NCBI RefSeq assembly: GCF_000973105.1
Contig: NC_015844.1
Location: 1,422,501-1,486,500, forward strand
Source: Zobellia galactanivorans
GTDB taxonomy: Bacteria; Bacteroidota; Bacteroidia; Flavobacteriales; Flavobacteriaceae
Length of the DNA stretch: 64,000 nt
Reading direction: 5' to 3'
Of the stretch, positions 17,144 to 26,544 are shown one piece after another. The notes under the pieces were generated by a model. The model searched no databases and had not been told where the DNA came from. It worked only from the letters and a program-made list of their open reading frames with translations. The position numbers were made by a program, and so were the translations under genes. Positions within the stretch are counted from its first letter, which is position 1. Each line of letters starts with the position of its first letter.

Positions 17144-18181
17144 TTATAATTTTTCCACCGTTTGAATTCCGCTATAAATGGCACCGTCCATATATCCGCC
17201 ATGAACAGGGGACGTTTCCGCCCCCGAGAACCGTAATTTACCGTTCATATAGTTTCTGTTAAAAACGGGGTTTCCATAAGACGGGCTCATATAAATAGAT
17301 TTGATATTTTCACATGAGGTATGCCAATCTTGAGACCAATCTTTTTCTTCATAGGAAAGGTAGTCTAAGATTTCAGTTCCCAGATATTGGGACAAATAAC
17401 CCAAAATACGCTGCTTCCTATTCTCGGCCGATGTATCGCGAAGCCCTTCGTTTACAAAACCCATCAATGCATAATGTTCGTTTTCGGCATCATTATGGTC
17501 ATAAAGTTCAGTAACGGCCCCCACTTGACCAATGATCATTCCTGAAAAATCATTGTTTCTCCAAAATGGCTCTTTAAACGTTAACCCTACTTTTATGGCA
17601 TTGCTCATCCAAGTATGGGTCTTATCCATCACCGCCCCAACCTCAACAGGTAATTCGGGAGAAAATGAAATACGAGTTGCTATTTTTGGAGGAATGGTAA
17701 CGATTACCTTCTCCCCAAAAAATACCCCATTATCAGTTGCTACCTGCATTCCATTTTCCGTCTCATGGATACTCAAAACCTTAGTTTCTGTTTTTATTTT
17801 ATCCGATACCGTTTTAGCCAATGCGTGAATCAAAGCTTGTGAATTGCCTTTAATACGATAAGCAGATGGGGTATCCGGGTCGTTTTCAAAATAATGTTCG
17901 GGCGCCATGGTGCTATAGACCAATATACTCTTCCCTTTGTTATACTGGTGGTATTTCTCAACGCCAAGCTCGTTCAAAAGCGCTATAACCTCTTCATGGT
18001 GCGTCTGGAACCACGTAGCTCCATAATCAATCCTGTCTCGGGTTACGATTCGCCCTCCTATGCGGTCTCGAGATTCAAGAACCGTAAAACTGGTTTCACC
18101 TTTATTAAATAACTTATATGCAGATGTAAGACCTGAAAGCCCTGCACCTATGATAATATATTTAGAAAAATTCCCTTTCAA
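17144..18181 (-). CDS. Flavin-containing amine oxidase
   Basis: A 345-residue FAD-dependent oxidase of the monoamine-oxidase type. The N-terminus has the Rossmann dinucleotide motif IIGAGLSGLTSAYKL followed by VLESRDRIGGRI, and the C-terminus has the FAD-closing motif RFSGAETSPVHGGYMDGAI. It is shorter than classic MAO (about 450) but matches bacterial homologues. No signal peptide, so probably cytoplasmic. It is 2 bases after the AhpD-like gene. The substrate cannot be read from sequence. Confidence 0.88.
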   Translation of the reverse strand: MKGNFSKYIIIGAGLSGLTSAYKLFNKGETSFTVLESRDRIGGRIVTRDRIDYGATWFQTHHEEVIALLNELGVEKYHQYNKGKSILVYSTMAPEHYFENDPDTPSAYRIKGNSQALIHALAKTVSDKIKTETKVLSIHETENGMQVATDNGVFFGEKVIVTIPPKIATRISFSPELPVEVGAVMDKTHTWMSNAIKVGLTFKEPFWRNNDFSGMIIGQVGAVTELYDHNDAENEHYALMGFVNEGLRDTSAENRKQRILGYLSQYLGTEILDYLSYEEKDWSQDWHTSCENIKSIYMSPSYGNPVFNRNYMNGKLRFSGAETSPVHGGYMDGAIYSGIQTVEKL

Positions 18182-18183
18182 AC

Positions 18184-18486
18184 TTATTTCATTAAATGTG
18201 TTCCGTGTACTACTGCTGCTCCCGCTCTTAATACGGCAGAAACCATAGTAACTTCCGCCAACTCCTCTTGAGCGGCTCCTGCCTTTATTGCAGCGTCTTT
18301 ATGTATCTCAAGACAATAAGGGCATTGTGTTGTCAAAGCTACAGCAATTGCCATTAATTCTTTATACTTTTTTGGTATGGCACCCTCGGCCAAAGCCGCT
18401 TGATCAAAAGCCCAAAAAGCTTTCATTGTTTTTTCCGATTCTTTTCCTAGAGTTTTTAAATTCTCAAGATTCTTCATATCATACAT
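18184..18486 (-). CDS. Carboxymuconolactone decarboxylase / AhpD-like protein
   Basis: A 100-residue all-helical protein with the redox motif C-P-Y-C-L-E-I-H (Cys at about 56 and 59) and the AhpD-type flank KELMAIAVALTTQ. The CxxC plus downstream His marks the peroxidase-related subgroup rather than true decarboxylases. Start ATG at 18486 or 18477. It is nearly fused in operon with the amine oxidase, so it may detoxify peroxide made by that enzyme (inference). Confidence 0.9.
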   Translation of the reverse strand: MYDMKNLENLKTLGKESEKTMKAFWAFDQAALAEGAIPKKYKELMAIAVALTTQCPYCLEIHKDAAIKAGAAQEELAEVTMVSAVLRAGAAVVHGTHLMK

Positions 18487-18581
18487 ATCTTCAAGATTTT
18501 TTTAGAGGGGAAGAAAAATGAAGCACTTCATTTATTTATTAAACCATAAATTGCCTCAATCTTCCCTAGGGCTTATTACGT

Positions 18582-19328
18582 TTAATTTCTTCCTGACATT
18601 ACACCACCATCTGTATCCCAAATCGCACCAGTCACCCAAGAAGCCTTTTCCGAAAGCAAAAAAGATATGGTATTGGCGACATCTTCCGGTTTCCCATACC
18701 GTCCAATAGGGTGAAAACCATGAAAACCTTGCAAAGCCTCTTTTGCCTCTTCTTTTCCTCCAAAAACACTATCATAAACCGGAGTTTGAACTACCGCCGG
18801 AGATACGGCATTCACACGAATTTTAAAATCTGCCAACTCCATTGCCAAATGTTGTGTTAGCGAATGTAAACCTGCCTTTTGCATAGAATATGCCGTTGAA
18901 GGAGTTGCTTTCACAGCTTGTTTGGCCCACATAGAGCCCACATTTACAATAGACCCACCACCTGTATCCGCCATCTTTTTAGCTGCATTCTGAGTAATAA
19001 AATAGAACCCCCTATTCAAATCCATATACGAATCATAATCTGCCACGGTATGGTCTAAAAATGGTTTGGGGCCAAAAATACCTGAAGCATTCACTAAGTA
19101 ATCTAAATTATCCCAACCATTTATTTCCGCGTTTAAGCCGTCCAATTCGCTTGCACTCGTAATATCAACCTTATAAGTAAGCAAACTTCCTGTGGCCTCT
19201 TCTTTAAAAGCCCCAAGTTTTTCAGGGTTCGTACCAACCACATGTACCTCTACTCCTTCGTTTAATAGGTTTTGGGCCGTTGCTTTTCCAATTCCGCTAC
19301 TACCTCCTATAATCAATGCTCGTTTCAT
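18582..19328 (-). CDS. Short-chain dehydrogenase/reductase (SDR)
   Basis: A 248-residue classical SDR. Cofactor motif [14 protein letters not shown] at residues 8-21, NASGIFGP near 82, catalytic Ser in IVNVGSMWA, and Tyr-x-x-x-Lys replaced in local order by A-Y-S-M-Q-K-A. The C-terminal [13 protein letters not shown] is typical. It is the first gene of the leftward redox group; 95 non-coding bases separate it from the AhpD-like gene. Substrate unknown. Confidence 0.93.
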   Translation of the reverse strand: MKRALIIGGSSGIGKATAQNLLNEGVEVHVVGTNPEKLGAFKEEATGSLLTYKVDITSASELDGLNAEINGWDNLDYLVNASGIFGPKPFLDHTVADYDSYMDLNRGFYFITQNAAKKMADTGGGSIVNVGSMWAKQAVKATPSTAYSMQKAGLHSLTQHLAMELADFKIRVNAVSPAVVQTPVYDSVFGGKEEAKEALQGFHGFHPIGRYGKPEDVANTISFLLSEKASWVTGAIWDTDGGVMSGRN

Positions 19329-19357
19329 AGTTTACTTTTTTATATGTTTTGTTGATA

Positions 19358-19365
19358 CAAAGGTA
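19358..19365 (-). promoter_or_regulatory. Putative -7 element (TACCTTTG) for the SDR gene
   Basis: Perfect TAnnTTTG on the minus strand, 29 bases before the SDR start, in the divergent region with the VOC gene. A -33 TTG at ideal spacing is not seen. Confidence 0.45.
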
Positions 19366-19479
19366 TTTCGGTTCTACAGGCCGGAACGGCACAATAAGGA
19401 GAATCCATGGTAATTTTCGGAAACAGATAGCAAAATCTCCCTACTTTTCAAATATCTTTAGGCTATAAAGTGAACATAT

Positions 19480-20112
19480 ATGAATCATGGCTTATTAGAC
19501 CATATCGTTTATACCGTGCGGGATTTGGACGCTGCAATTCTAACTTTGGAAAAGAAACTAGGCGTTCAAGCAATTTTTGGAGGATACCATGCCACGCAAG
19601 GCACTAAAAACGCACTTATAAATCTAGACAATGGAACTTATCTTGAACTGCTAGTCGCCGATGACACCAACAAAAAAATACCACCTCCAAGATGGATGGG
19701 CGTAGATATGCTAAGTAAGGACCAAATCACCCGTTGGGCACTAAAGTCGGAGCAGCTTAAAAAAGATGCCAATATTTTGAGCCAATACAACGCGAAAATG
19801 GGAAATATTAGCGCGGGAAGCCGCCATACGGCAGAAGGATCCCTATTAAAATGGCAACTCATATTACCTTTGCCATCACCTGAAGTAGAACTTGTGCCCT
19901 TTATGGTAGACTGGAGCCAAACAGAAACACATCCCCATAAGGCCTTGCCCCAGATGGGCTGTAAATTGATCGAACTGTATGGTAATCACCCAAACCCCGA
20001 CTTATTAGCAAATATATTTACGGAATTGGGTGTACGGTTCCGAATAGAACGTAATAAAAATATAAGTCTAAAAGCGATTATACAAAGCCCTAAGGGCATT
20101 GTTGAAATTTAA
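19480..20112 (+). CDS. VOC-superfamily (glyoxalase-like) protein
   Basis: A 210-residue vicinal-oxygen-chelate protein. The start MNHGLLDHIVYTVRDLDAAILTLEKKLGV is the typical first beta-alpha-beta unit with the metal His; GTYLELLVADD gives the metal Glu. It resembles the glyoxalase_3-type proteins of about 200 residues. No signal peptide. Enzyme or binding function unknown. It is 8 bases before the next lipoprotein gene, probably co-transcribed. Confidence 0.85.
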   Translation: MNHGLLDHIVYTVRDLDAAILTLEKKLGVQAIFGGYHATQGTKNALINLDNGTYLELLVADDTNKKIPPPRWMGVDMLSKDQITRWALKSEQLKKDANILSQYNAKMGNISAGSRHTAEGSLLKWQLILPLPSPEVELVPFMVDWSQTETHPHKALPQMGCKLIELYGNHPNPDLLANIFTELGVRFRIERNKNISLKAIIQSPKGIVEI

Positions 20113-20120
20113 TTTCGAAT

Positions 20121-20924
20121 ATGAAGAATTCCCTCTATTTTTTAAGTCTGAGCCTTTTGATAGGCCTATCTTCCTGTAAGCAGGAGGTTAAAAAAGAAGA
20201 AACAAAGGCGAAAACCATACAACCGGTCGACCGTGGCACCCTTAGGGAAATAAACAAGGCCGATACCGTGGTCAACGAAGCCATTGATACCCATGGGGGC
20301 CAAGCTTATGACACGGCCCACTACAGATTTACCTTCAGGGAAAAGGAATACACTTTTCACAACAAGGGAAAAGCATATACCTACTCGGTTACATTTGGGA
20401 AAAACGGACAAGACACTTTAGACGTTCTTGACAACGGACAGTTCGTCCGTAAAGTGAACGGCAAGCCTATAAGGCTTTCGGAAAAAGACGTCATAAAACA
20501 TACCGAAGCCTTAAACTCGGTCATCTATTTTGCAACCCTGCCGCACAAACTAAAAGACAAGGCCGTCAATAAAACCCTAATAGGGCCAACAAAAGTCAAG
20601 GGCGAAGATTACAAGGCCGTAAAAATCAACTTTGACCAAAATGGGGGCGGCACCGACCATGATGACGTCTTTATGTATTGGATCAACTCAAAAACAAAGA
20701 CCGTAGACTATTTGGCCTATAAATACAGCACCAATAACAGGGGAGTACGCTTTAGAAGCGCCTATAACCGAAGAAACATAGACGGAATCGTATTTCAAGA
20801 CTACATCAACTACAAGGCTCCAATAGGCACTCCCTTAAAACAACTGCCCGAGCTCTACGAAAAGGGAGCACTAGAAGAGCTATCTAAAATAGAAACGGAG
20901 AAGGTTGTAAATTTAGCCCAGTAA
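20121..20924 (+). CDS. DUF6503-type lipoprotein
   Basis: A 267-residue lipoprotein with signal and lipobox L-S-S-C (Cys 19). The N-terminal AIDTHGGQAYDTAHYRFTFREK and YTFHNKGKAYTYS match Bacteroidota proteins grouped as DUF6503. The fold looks like an LolA/outer-membrane-lipid-binding beta sheet, but I cannot prove that. No catalytic motif recognised. Co-directional with the VOC gene. Confidence 0.78.
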   Translation: MKNSLYFLSLSLLIGLSSCKQEVKKEETKAKTIQPVDRGTLREINKADTVVNEAIDTHGGQAYDTAHYRFTFREKEYTFHNKGKAYTYSVTFGKNGQDTLDVLDNGQFVRKVNGKPIRLSEKDVIKHTEALNSVIYFATLPHKLKDKAVNKTLIGPTKVKGEDYKAVKINFDQNGGGTDHDDVFMYWINSKTKTVDYLAYKYSTNNRGVRFRSAYNRRNIDGIVFQDYINYKAPIGTPLKQLPELYEKGALEELSKIETEKVVNLAQ

Positions 20925-20971
20925 ACTACCTCCGGGCAAGCCCGCGAGGCATTAAAAGAAATACACCTTGA

Positions 20972-21012
20972 TTTCGAGACCAACCTCGGAGCATTTAATC
21001 TCGATTATCGGG
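20972..21012. repeat. REP-like double-hairpin element, copy A
   Basis: 41 bases, identical at 38 positions to a second copy at 27935-27975. It contains two small dyads (CGAG/CTCG, then CTCGA/TCGGG with one wobble). It ends 14 bases before the peptide deformylase ATG, so it is probably in that gene's 5' leader. Confidence 0.75.
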
Positions 21013-21026
21013 TAAAAAAATAAAAC

Positions 21027-21557
21027 ATGGCAGTTCTTGAGGTAATTAAAATGGGCAACCCCCTATTGCGGAAAGTATCGGAAGCGGTAGACATCGATGA
21101 AATAAAGTCCGATGATTTCCAAGGCTTTGTAGATGACCTGATCGCTACCATGCGCAATAAATCGGGCGTAGGTATAGCAGCTCCGCAGGTGGGCGTCCTT
21201 AAACGGGTGTTTACCATGGAAGCGAAAAAGAACGAGCGCTATCCCGACAAAAAGTCCTTTCCTTTATCGGTAGTGATCAACCCTAGGATCGAAACCTTAT
21301 CGGATGAAATGGTAGATAGTTGGGAAGGCTGCCTTTCCATACCGGGAATACGCGGCCGGTTAAAACGCTACAAAACCGTAAAACTCAGCGGATACGATAT
21401 AAAAGGAAATAGGTTCGAGAAGGTTCTTGACGATTTTTCGGCCATAGTGGCCCAACATGAACTCGACCACCTCAACGGAGTACTATTGATCGACCGTATG
21501 CCTTCTATGGAAACCCTTAGCTTTCAAGAAGAGTACGACACCTATTGGAACGTCTGA
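21027..21557 (+). CDS. def: Peptide deformylase
   Basis: Removes the formyl group from nascent N-terminal Met. The 176-residue enzyme has all three motifs: GVGIAAPQVG (47-56), E-G-C-L-S-I-P-G (100-107, Cys102 metal ligand) and Q-H-E-L-D-H-L-N-G (143-151, His144/His148 ligands and catalytic Glu145). Length and motif spacing are normal. Preceded by the REP-like repeat; abuts the convergent Omp85-like gene with no spacer. Confidence 0.97.
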   Translation: MAVLEVIKMGNPLLRKVSEAVDIDEIKSDDFQGFVDDLIATMRNKSGVGIAAPQVGVLKRVFTMEAKKNERYPDKKSFPLSVVINPRIETLSDEMVDSWEGCLSIPGIRGRLKRYKTVKLSGYDIKGNRFEKVLDDFSAIVAQHELDHLNGVLLIDRMPSMETLSFQEEYDTYWNV

Positions 21558-22823
21558 TCAAAAGTACTGCCCGATTCCGAATACAAATCCCCTTGAAGCA
21601 TCTTTGGTAATGCCATAGCCATAATCGATCCTAAAAATAGCATTAAAGATGCGCTTGTGCATCAATCGAAGTCCTATCCCAGGGTAGACACGAATGTTTC
21701 GGTCATCTGAAAAATCGCTAAAACTACCGCCAGGGTTACGCCAAGACCCCCCATCGACAAAAAAATTGCCCTGTAGTACGAACCAATTTTCGTCGATCAG
21801 CGTATGCCGGTATTCGGTATTAAAAACAATGGCCCCCGTACCGCGGTCAATGGTATTGCCCACCCCACGAATATTCAGGTTATTATCGACCGTAAACGGT
21901 GCAAAGGGACTATTTACGTTACTGGCCAGCCCCAGTCGCAACCGATTTGCCCAATTGCCTTTTTTCCCTACCCGCTTGTAGTAAACAAAATCGTTGAAGC
22001 CTATCAAAAATTCGGGCAGCTTGCTATTGCTACTGCCCACATATTGAAAGTTAAGGGTACTTTTAAACCCCTCTAAATAATAGAAATAATAGACGATGTT
22101 CTCGTAGTTGTAGATAAACTTCATAAGATGTTTGTCTACTTTTAAGGCCTGTGGTACACTCGTACTGGTCGCCCCCGACAGATAGGTGTAATCTTCCGAA
22201 AAAAGACTTCCACCCAGCTCTATCCGATGGTTAAAATTGAACTCATGCAATCCCATAAGCTCAAAACCCGTGTTATTGTACCGATAATCGGCCGTGGTAT
22301 TTTCAAAAAAAACGGGCTCTTGGGTAGTAAAATCGTTATAACTGACCGATAAGCCTGTAGTTCTACTAAATAGATGAGGAGCCCTCAATCCCACACCAAA
22401 AGAATTAAAAGTATCATACTGATAGAAGCCTCCTATGGTAATACCCCTTCCCAAAAAATTAAACTCCTGAAGTCCCACTCTAAATGCAAAGGCATCATTA
22501 GAGGAGGAAAAGAGATTGGCATAGGGGATCAAAGTGAAATTTTCCTCTACGTTATAAGACACCTCATACCCATTGTTCCGAGATACGGCCACTTGATAAT
22601 AAGCATGTGAAATAGACGGAAGCCTTTGAAGGCGCGCCACATCTTCTTTCAATAGTATAGAATCTAAGGGCATACCCGGTTGAAGTCCGATCAATTTTTT
22701 CAAAAAAGAGACCTTAGTTCGTTTAGTCCCCTTGATATTGACCTCGAGCACCCTTCCTTCTTGCGCCCTAGAAGGCCATCCTAAGAGGATAACAAGAAGA
22801 AAAACGAGTATTCTTAAGACCAT
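21558..22823 (-). CDS. Omp85-superfamily outer-membrane protein with one POTRA
   Basis: A 421-residue protein: signal peptide (about 1-20), one POTRA-like domain (about 24-97, VLEVNIKGTKRTKVSFLKKL and GYEVSYNVEENF), then a 16-strand-type surface-antigen barrel ending in a C-terminal aromatic residue (GIGQYF). Much shorter than BamA (which has five POTRA domains), so more like the small single-POTRA Omp85 proteins of Bacteroidota. Role (insertion or secretion) unknown. Confidence 0.85.
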   Translation of the reverse strand: MVLRILVFLLVILLGWPSRAQEGRVLEVNIKGTKRTKVSFLKKLIGLQPGMPLDSILLKEDVARLQRLPSISHAYYQVAVSRNNGYEVSYNVEENFTLIPYANLFSSSNDAFAFRVGLQEFNFLGRGITIGGFYQYDTFNSFGVGLRAPHLFSRTTGLSVSYNDFTTQEPVFFENTTADYRYNNTGFELMGLHEFNFNHRIELGGSLFSEDYTYLSGATSTSVPQALKVDKHLMKFIYNYENIVYYFYYLEGFKSTLNFQYVGSSNSKLPEFLIGFNDFVYYKRVGKKGNWANRLRLGLASNVNSPFAPFTVDNNLNIRGVGNTIDRGTGAIVFNTEYRHTLIDENWFVLQGNFFVDGGSWRNPGGSFSDFSDDRNIRVYPGIGLRLMHKRIFNAIFRIDYGYGITKDASRGFVFGIGQYF

Positions 22824-22904
22824 GCCCTAGTGTGTAACGCCATAAATGTAAATTGTATTCTTCATAAAATTATCACAGTAGGCGATAGGGGTCGGTTTAT
22901 TTTT

Positions 22905-23624
22905 TTAGAATTCTATTTCAGAAAAAAGGTTCACCCAATTATCTTCACTTACTGCCATCAAAGTAAAACTATAGGTATTATCGGCTTTCAATGTCGGAGG
23001 GGTACCTTTAGTAATGTTCACCACCACGTTTTCAAGATCATAATATTGAAACCGATGCTCATGGGTATAGGTTCCTGAAATAAAATTATCATCGCTATCG
23101 GAAACGACTCCAAAGTAAATCCTTGAATCCGTATATTTTCCATCGGTCCAATGAAAAAGGGGCGAGCCCGTATCCGCCGAATCAACAACAATACTCTGTT
23201 CGGTATATTCCGTAGGCTTCGTATGATGTTTTATCCGGATGGGGTTTGACAAATGGATCTTACCTCCTTCTTCAAAGGAAACAATGGCCCATTTTTCCTC
23301 GGTCACCACTACTTCGAACTTTTTGAGATATCCGTTAAAAACGTCGAACACAGGGTTGTCTATACGGTAATACTGTTCAAAGTCATCCTTTGATACCTTT
23401 ATGTTTTCGGTCTCATAATAACGTACGTTGCTCGCCCCGTCCCGCGGATAGAAAAAAACGCTTACCATATGGTCGTTCTCATTACTGGCGGCGCATGCGA
23501 TTACATTATCGAGTACGGGAGCGTCTTGCTTTAGGGCATCGCTAAGGGTTACGTCTTGATTCTCAAGATCGGAAGAGCATCCGACAATCAATCCCAAAAA
23601 AGCAAAAAGAACAAGGGAACGCAT
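22905..23624 (-). CDS. Lipoprotein of unknown function
   Basis: A 239-residue protein with signal and lipobox I-V-G-C (Cys 16). The rest is beta-rich with no recognised motif. It begins 1 base from the end of the GH113-like gene, so both are likely expressed together; a role in glycan handling is only guilt by association. Confidence 0.75.
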   Translation of the reverse strand: MRSLVLFAFLGLIVGCSSDLENQDVTLSDALKQDAPVLDNVIACAASNENDHMVSVFFYPRDGASNVRYYETENIKVSKDDFEQYYRIDNPVFDVFNGYLKKFEVVVTEEKWAIVSFEEGGKIHLSNPIRIKHHTKPTEYTEQSIVVDSADTGSPLFHWTDGKYTDSRIYFGVVSDSDDNFISGTYTHEHRFQYYDLENVVVNITKGTPPTLKADNTYSFTLMAVSEDNWVNLFSEIEF

Positions 23625-23625
23625 A

Positions 23626-24627
23626 TCAATACTTTTTATAGACTTCTTTAATCACCTCTTGTGCCGGTTTGTTCTGTGGTGTAAATCGATTATCGTTTTC
23701 CCCACCTGCCTTATCATGATCGATAAACCATTTCCAGACATAACCGCCCGCGAACCAGTCTTCCCCCCAAAACTCATCAAATAATGCCCGTTTGGCATTG
23801 ACTTGCGCTTTTAGGTTTACGTTTTCTTGGTTACGATCCACCAGCCACGGCTTCTTTGCCGTATAGTCCATACTTCTATACCCAAATTCGGTAAAGAGTA
23901 CAGGTCTTCCGGTTTTTTTGACCAAGGCTGCCATATCAGGTTTCCAACGTTGCCAGCCCTCACGTAACTGCTTGACCGAAGGGGTCTTCTCATCCGACAG
24001 CGGAAAATACGCATCTATTCCTATATAATCCAAATCTTTCCAAAAAGGCACCCTCGGATACTCGTCCCAATTGGCCGCATACGTCAGTTTTCCCTTATAG
24101 ACCGTTCTAATTTTTGAAATCAGTTTATGCCAGTATTCGGGCCTATTCGTCACAAATTTTTCAAGTTCGGTACCGATACAGAATATTTCCGTGCCCGTTT
24201 CTTGCGCCATTTCGGCGTAGGTCATTATAAATTTTTCGTAAGAAGCTTCGAGTTCTTGCCAGTGCACTTCGGAATTCATGTGTAGGGTTCCGGTAAATTC
24301 GCCACGCCATATCCATATTTGGGGCTTCACCATAGTCTTTATGCCATTTTTATGCAAAAGTCCAATATACTGCATGGCCCCTTTCTTGGTCTCGCCGAAC
24401 CACTGTCTATCGGTATTGAAGATGATTTCGGGCGAATTGACATCCCTGATAAAACCAAAAGGCATTACGGCGGCATGATTGGCATACACCTGTTTTACCT
24501 CTTCAAGGTGGGTTTGCAAAGCTTCACTTCTAGAAGCCACGAAACTTACCCCGTTTATTTTTTCGGGGGCTTGGCTCGTACACGAAAACTGGAGAAAACA
24601 TAAAAAAAGGAGTCTTACTATACGCAT
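23626..24627 (-). CDS. GH113-like glycoside hydrolase, lipoprotein
   Basis: A 333-residue TIM-barrel hydrolase. Lipobox Q-F-S-C (Cys 16) points to surface or periplasmic lipid anchoring. The barrel shows IKTMVKPQIWIW, the acid/base candidate Glu154 in C-I-G-T-E-L-E-K-F, the core YIGIDAYFPL and the nucleophile candidate Glu247 in V-L-F-T-E-F-G-Y-R-S. This pattern is that of GH113 (beta-mannanase or mannosidase) and clan GH-A. The exact glycan is unproven. Confidence 0.85.
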   Translation of the reverse strand: MRIVRLLFLCFLQFSCTSQAPEKINGVSFVASRSEALQTHLEEVKQVYANHAAVMPFGFIRDVNSPEIIFNTDRQWFGETKKGAMQYIGLLHKNGIKTMVKPQIWIWRGEFTGTLHMNSEVHWQELEASYEKFIMTYAEMAQETGTEIFCIGTELEKFVTNRPEYWHKLISKIRTVYKGKLTYAANWDEYPRVPFWKDLDYIGIDAYFPLSDEKTPSVKQLREGWQRWKPDMAALVKKTGRPVLFTEFGYRSMDYTAKKPWLVDRNQENVNLKAQVNAKRALFDEFWGEDWFAGGYVWKWFIDHDKAGGENDNRFTPQNKPAQEVIKEVYKKY

Positions 24628-24673
24628 GTATCACTGAATAAGACTCCTAAAATACGGTATTTATGATCAGCTT

Positions 24674-25558
24674 TTAAAAAATCGCCCTTAAGCCCAAATT
24701 AAAGGTTTGTCCGAGCCCTGTATTGCTACCACGTACAAAGTTGGTATATAGCGCCTCTAGGTTTAGGGCTTGGGTCAATTGATACTTGGCACCTCCGCCC
24801 AAAGCCGTAAAGTCTTGTGAAAAGTCATTGCCCAAATCGATGCGTTGCGAATGTTGGGCCAAGGCCAAGACGGTAAATTTTGCACTGGGGAAATAACTCA
24901 GGAAAACCCCAGGGGTCAAGTTCAGGCTGTTATTGGCAAAACTTTCTTCCTTATCGCCGAAACTCAGTTCCGAATTCAGTTCACTGAACAATTGCCATTT
25001 ATTTCCCGGAAAGGTATAATCGTAGAAAAAACGGTTCTGCCACACATACCCTTTCTGATCCAGAAAAACCCCGTTTTCGGTTTCATTGTCTACCAAGGGA
25101 ATAAAGAAGGAACTCTGGATCGAAAAGTTACTGATCGATCTAAAGGGTACAAATTTGACCGATGGCGCTATAGAGGTAAGTCCTGAACGGGCCGTATCAC
25201 GGTCACCGTCGAACGAAAACACATCAAGGGCCGAGCGGTCTCCTATAACGTTCGAACGAAATTCGAAAATGGCGCCTAGGTTCCATCGTTTGTTCTGTCC
25301 CACTCCCGTGTAAGCTTCCAAGGTAGAAGTAAAAAACGTCTGCCGTGGTTCTTTTCCATCGGTAAAAGTACTTTCCGTTTGTGTATAGAGGTTATTGAAC
25401 CACTTGAGGTCTATCTGTCCCTTACCTATTAGTTTAGAGGGCGTATATTGTTGAATATTGCTCTGCGTGCTTTCGTCTTCCTTATCGTCTTGGGAAAAGG
25501 CTATACCCGTAGTCAAAAGCAGGGCGGAAAGAACAAGGTTTCTTTGTATTGATTTCAT
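24674..25558 (-). CDS. Predicted outer-membrane beta-barrel protein
   Basis: A 294-residue protein with signal peptide (about 1-22, ends A-F-S-Q) and repeated amphipathic strands with terminal aromatics (last residues NLGLRAIF). The NKRWNLGAIFEFRSNV and WQLFSELNSELSFG stretches resemble transporter-like outer-membrane proteins of Bacteroidota. Followed on the same strand by the GH113 gene and preceded by a DUF547 gene 33 bases away. Confidence 0.7.
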   Translation of the reverse strand: MKSIQRNLVLSALLLTTGIAFSQDDKEDESTQSNIQQYTPSKLIGKGQIDLKWFNNLYTQTESTFTDGKEPRQTFFTSTLEAYTGVGQNKRWNLGAIFEFRSNVIGDRSALDVFSFDGDRDTARSGLTSIAPSVKFVPFRSISNFSIQSSFFIPLVDNETENGVFLDQKGYVWQNRFFYDYTFPGNKWQLFSELNSELSFGDKEESFANNSLNLTPGVFLSYFPSAKFTVLALAQHSQRIDLGNDFSQDFTALGGGAKYQLTQALNLEALYTNFVRGSNTGLGQTFNLGLRAIF

Positions 25559-25591
25559 AAAATGTAGTTTATAGTTAAAAGTTGGTCGATA

Positions 25592-26311
25592 TTATTTGGC
25601 TTCGTTCAATGTCCAGTCGTATGGATAATAAGAAACCTTTGTTTTTTCAGGAAGCGGTTCAGCTTTATACTTGTTTATAAAGTCTATCAAGCCTTGGCCG
25701 TTTTGTGTAAAATCGCCCTTGTACCATTCAAAAATCTGGGAAACCTTTACTTTGTTCTTATTCAATTGAATGAACTGCGGGTCATTCAGTGCCAAGCGGG
25801 TCTGCCTATCAAGTTGTGCATCCAAAGTTGCGGGAAGATAGGCTTCAGCTATAATCGGAGGACATCCCAGACCGCCGCATACCAGCACAAAATGAAAGCG
25901 TGCCTCTTCAGGGAATTTTGCACGTAACAATTTGTTCTCAATATCGTTAAGGGTAGTCTTTTTACCCCCTATTTCGTATTTCTTCCCATCGAAAAACCCG
26001 CCTACATCCAAAGGCGACCTCAACGGGTAGTTATCCACTACACCCTTGATTACAAGTAAGTTGTAGCCATTAATATAAAACGCTTGGTATTCGTTGGCAT
26101 TGGCTTTCGACACGCTTATGTGTTGAGCCTCTTCGAGTAGTTCGTTCAAGTCCGATGGATTTTCCTTTATCGCCCGATAATGAACCCGACCATTTGAAAC
26201 ATTGGCCCGAAAGAAGGCATCCGCCTTTGTAAAAAAATCAGTAGTGCTTTGTCCGAAAGCCCCCGATATGGTGGCCAAGGAAAATGCCAAGGCCAAAATT
26301 GAATACTTCAT
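25592..26311 (-). CDS. DUF547-family secreted protein (copy 2)
   Basis: A 239-residue paralogue of the protein at 13477-14247: signal peptide (about 1-20), FYINGYNLLVIKGVVDNYP, FHFVLVCGGLGCPPI (paired Cys), VSQIFEWYKGDF and C-terminal YDWTLNEAK. The C-x4-C-P and YDW-x-LNE signatures are kept in both copies. It is divergent from the FAD oxidoreductase gene. Confidence 0.88.
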   Translation of the reverse strand: MKYSILALAFSLATISGAFGQSTTDFFTKADAFFRANVSNGRVHYRAIKENPSDLNELLEEAQHISVSKANANEYQAFYINGYNLLVIKGVVDNYPLRSPLDVGGFFDGKKYEIGGKKTTLNDIENKLLRAKFPEEARFHFVLVCGGLGCPPIIAEAYLPATLDAQLDRQTRLALNDPQFIQLNKNKVKVSQIFEWYKGDFTQNGQGLIDFINKYKAEPLPEKTKVSYYPYDWTLNEAK

Positions 26312-26544
26312 GATTTGATAGTTTCGTTGTTATACTTGAGGCTTCGTCGAGACAATTTCGACATCCATACAAAAAAGAACCCTTTTTCACATATTGTTCA
26401 AAATTTTAGAAATCAAGGCATTACATGTTCGATTTTCATCTCAAAACCTTACAGAAAAATAAAAATTTAAAATGATTCTAAATTAGAAAGGTAGGTTAAG
26501 TAGTTATCTTTAAAAACGACAGAACACACAATTATCAGAATAAT

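Noticed and set aside
18518-18709. 63-residue plus-strand frame after the AhpD-like gene
   Set aside because: It runs antisense into the SDR gene and has a low-complexity, basic composition with no motif.
26476-26488. TTCTAA-A-TTAGAA dyad upstream of the FAD reductase as an operator
   Set aside because: Short, AT-rich and unlike FNR or CRP sites; expected by chance in this kind of sequence.
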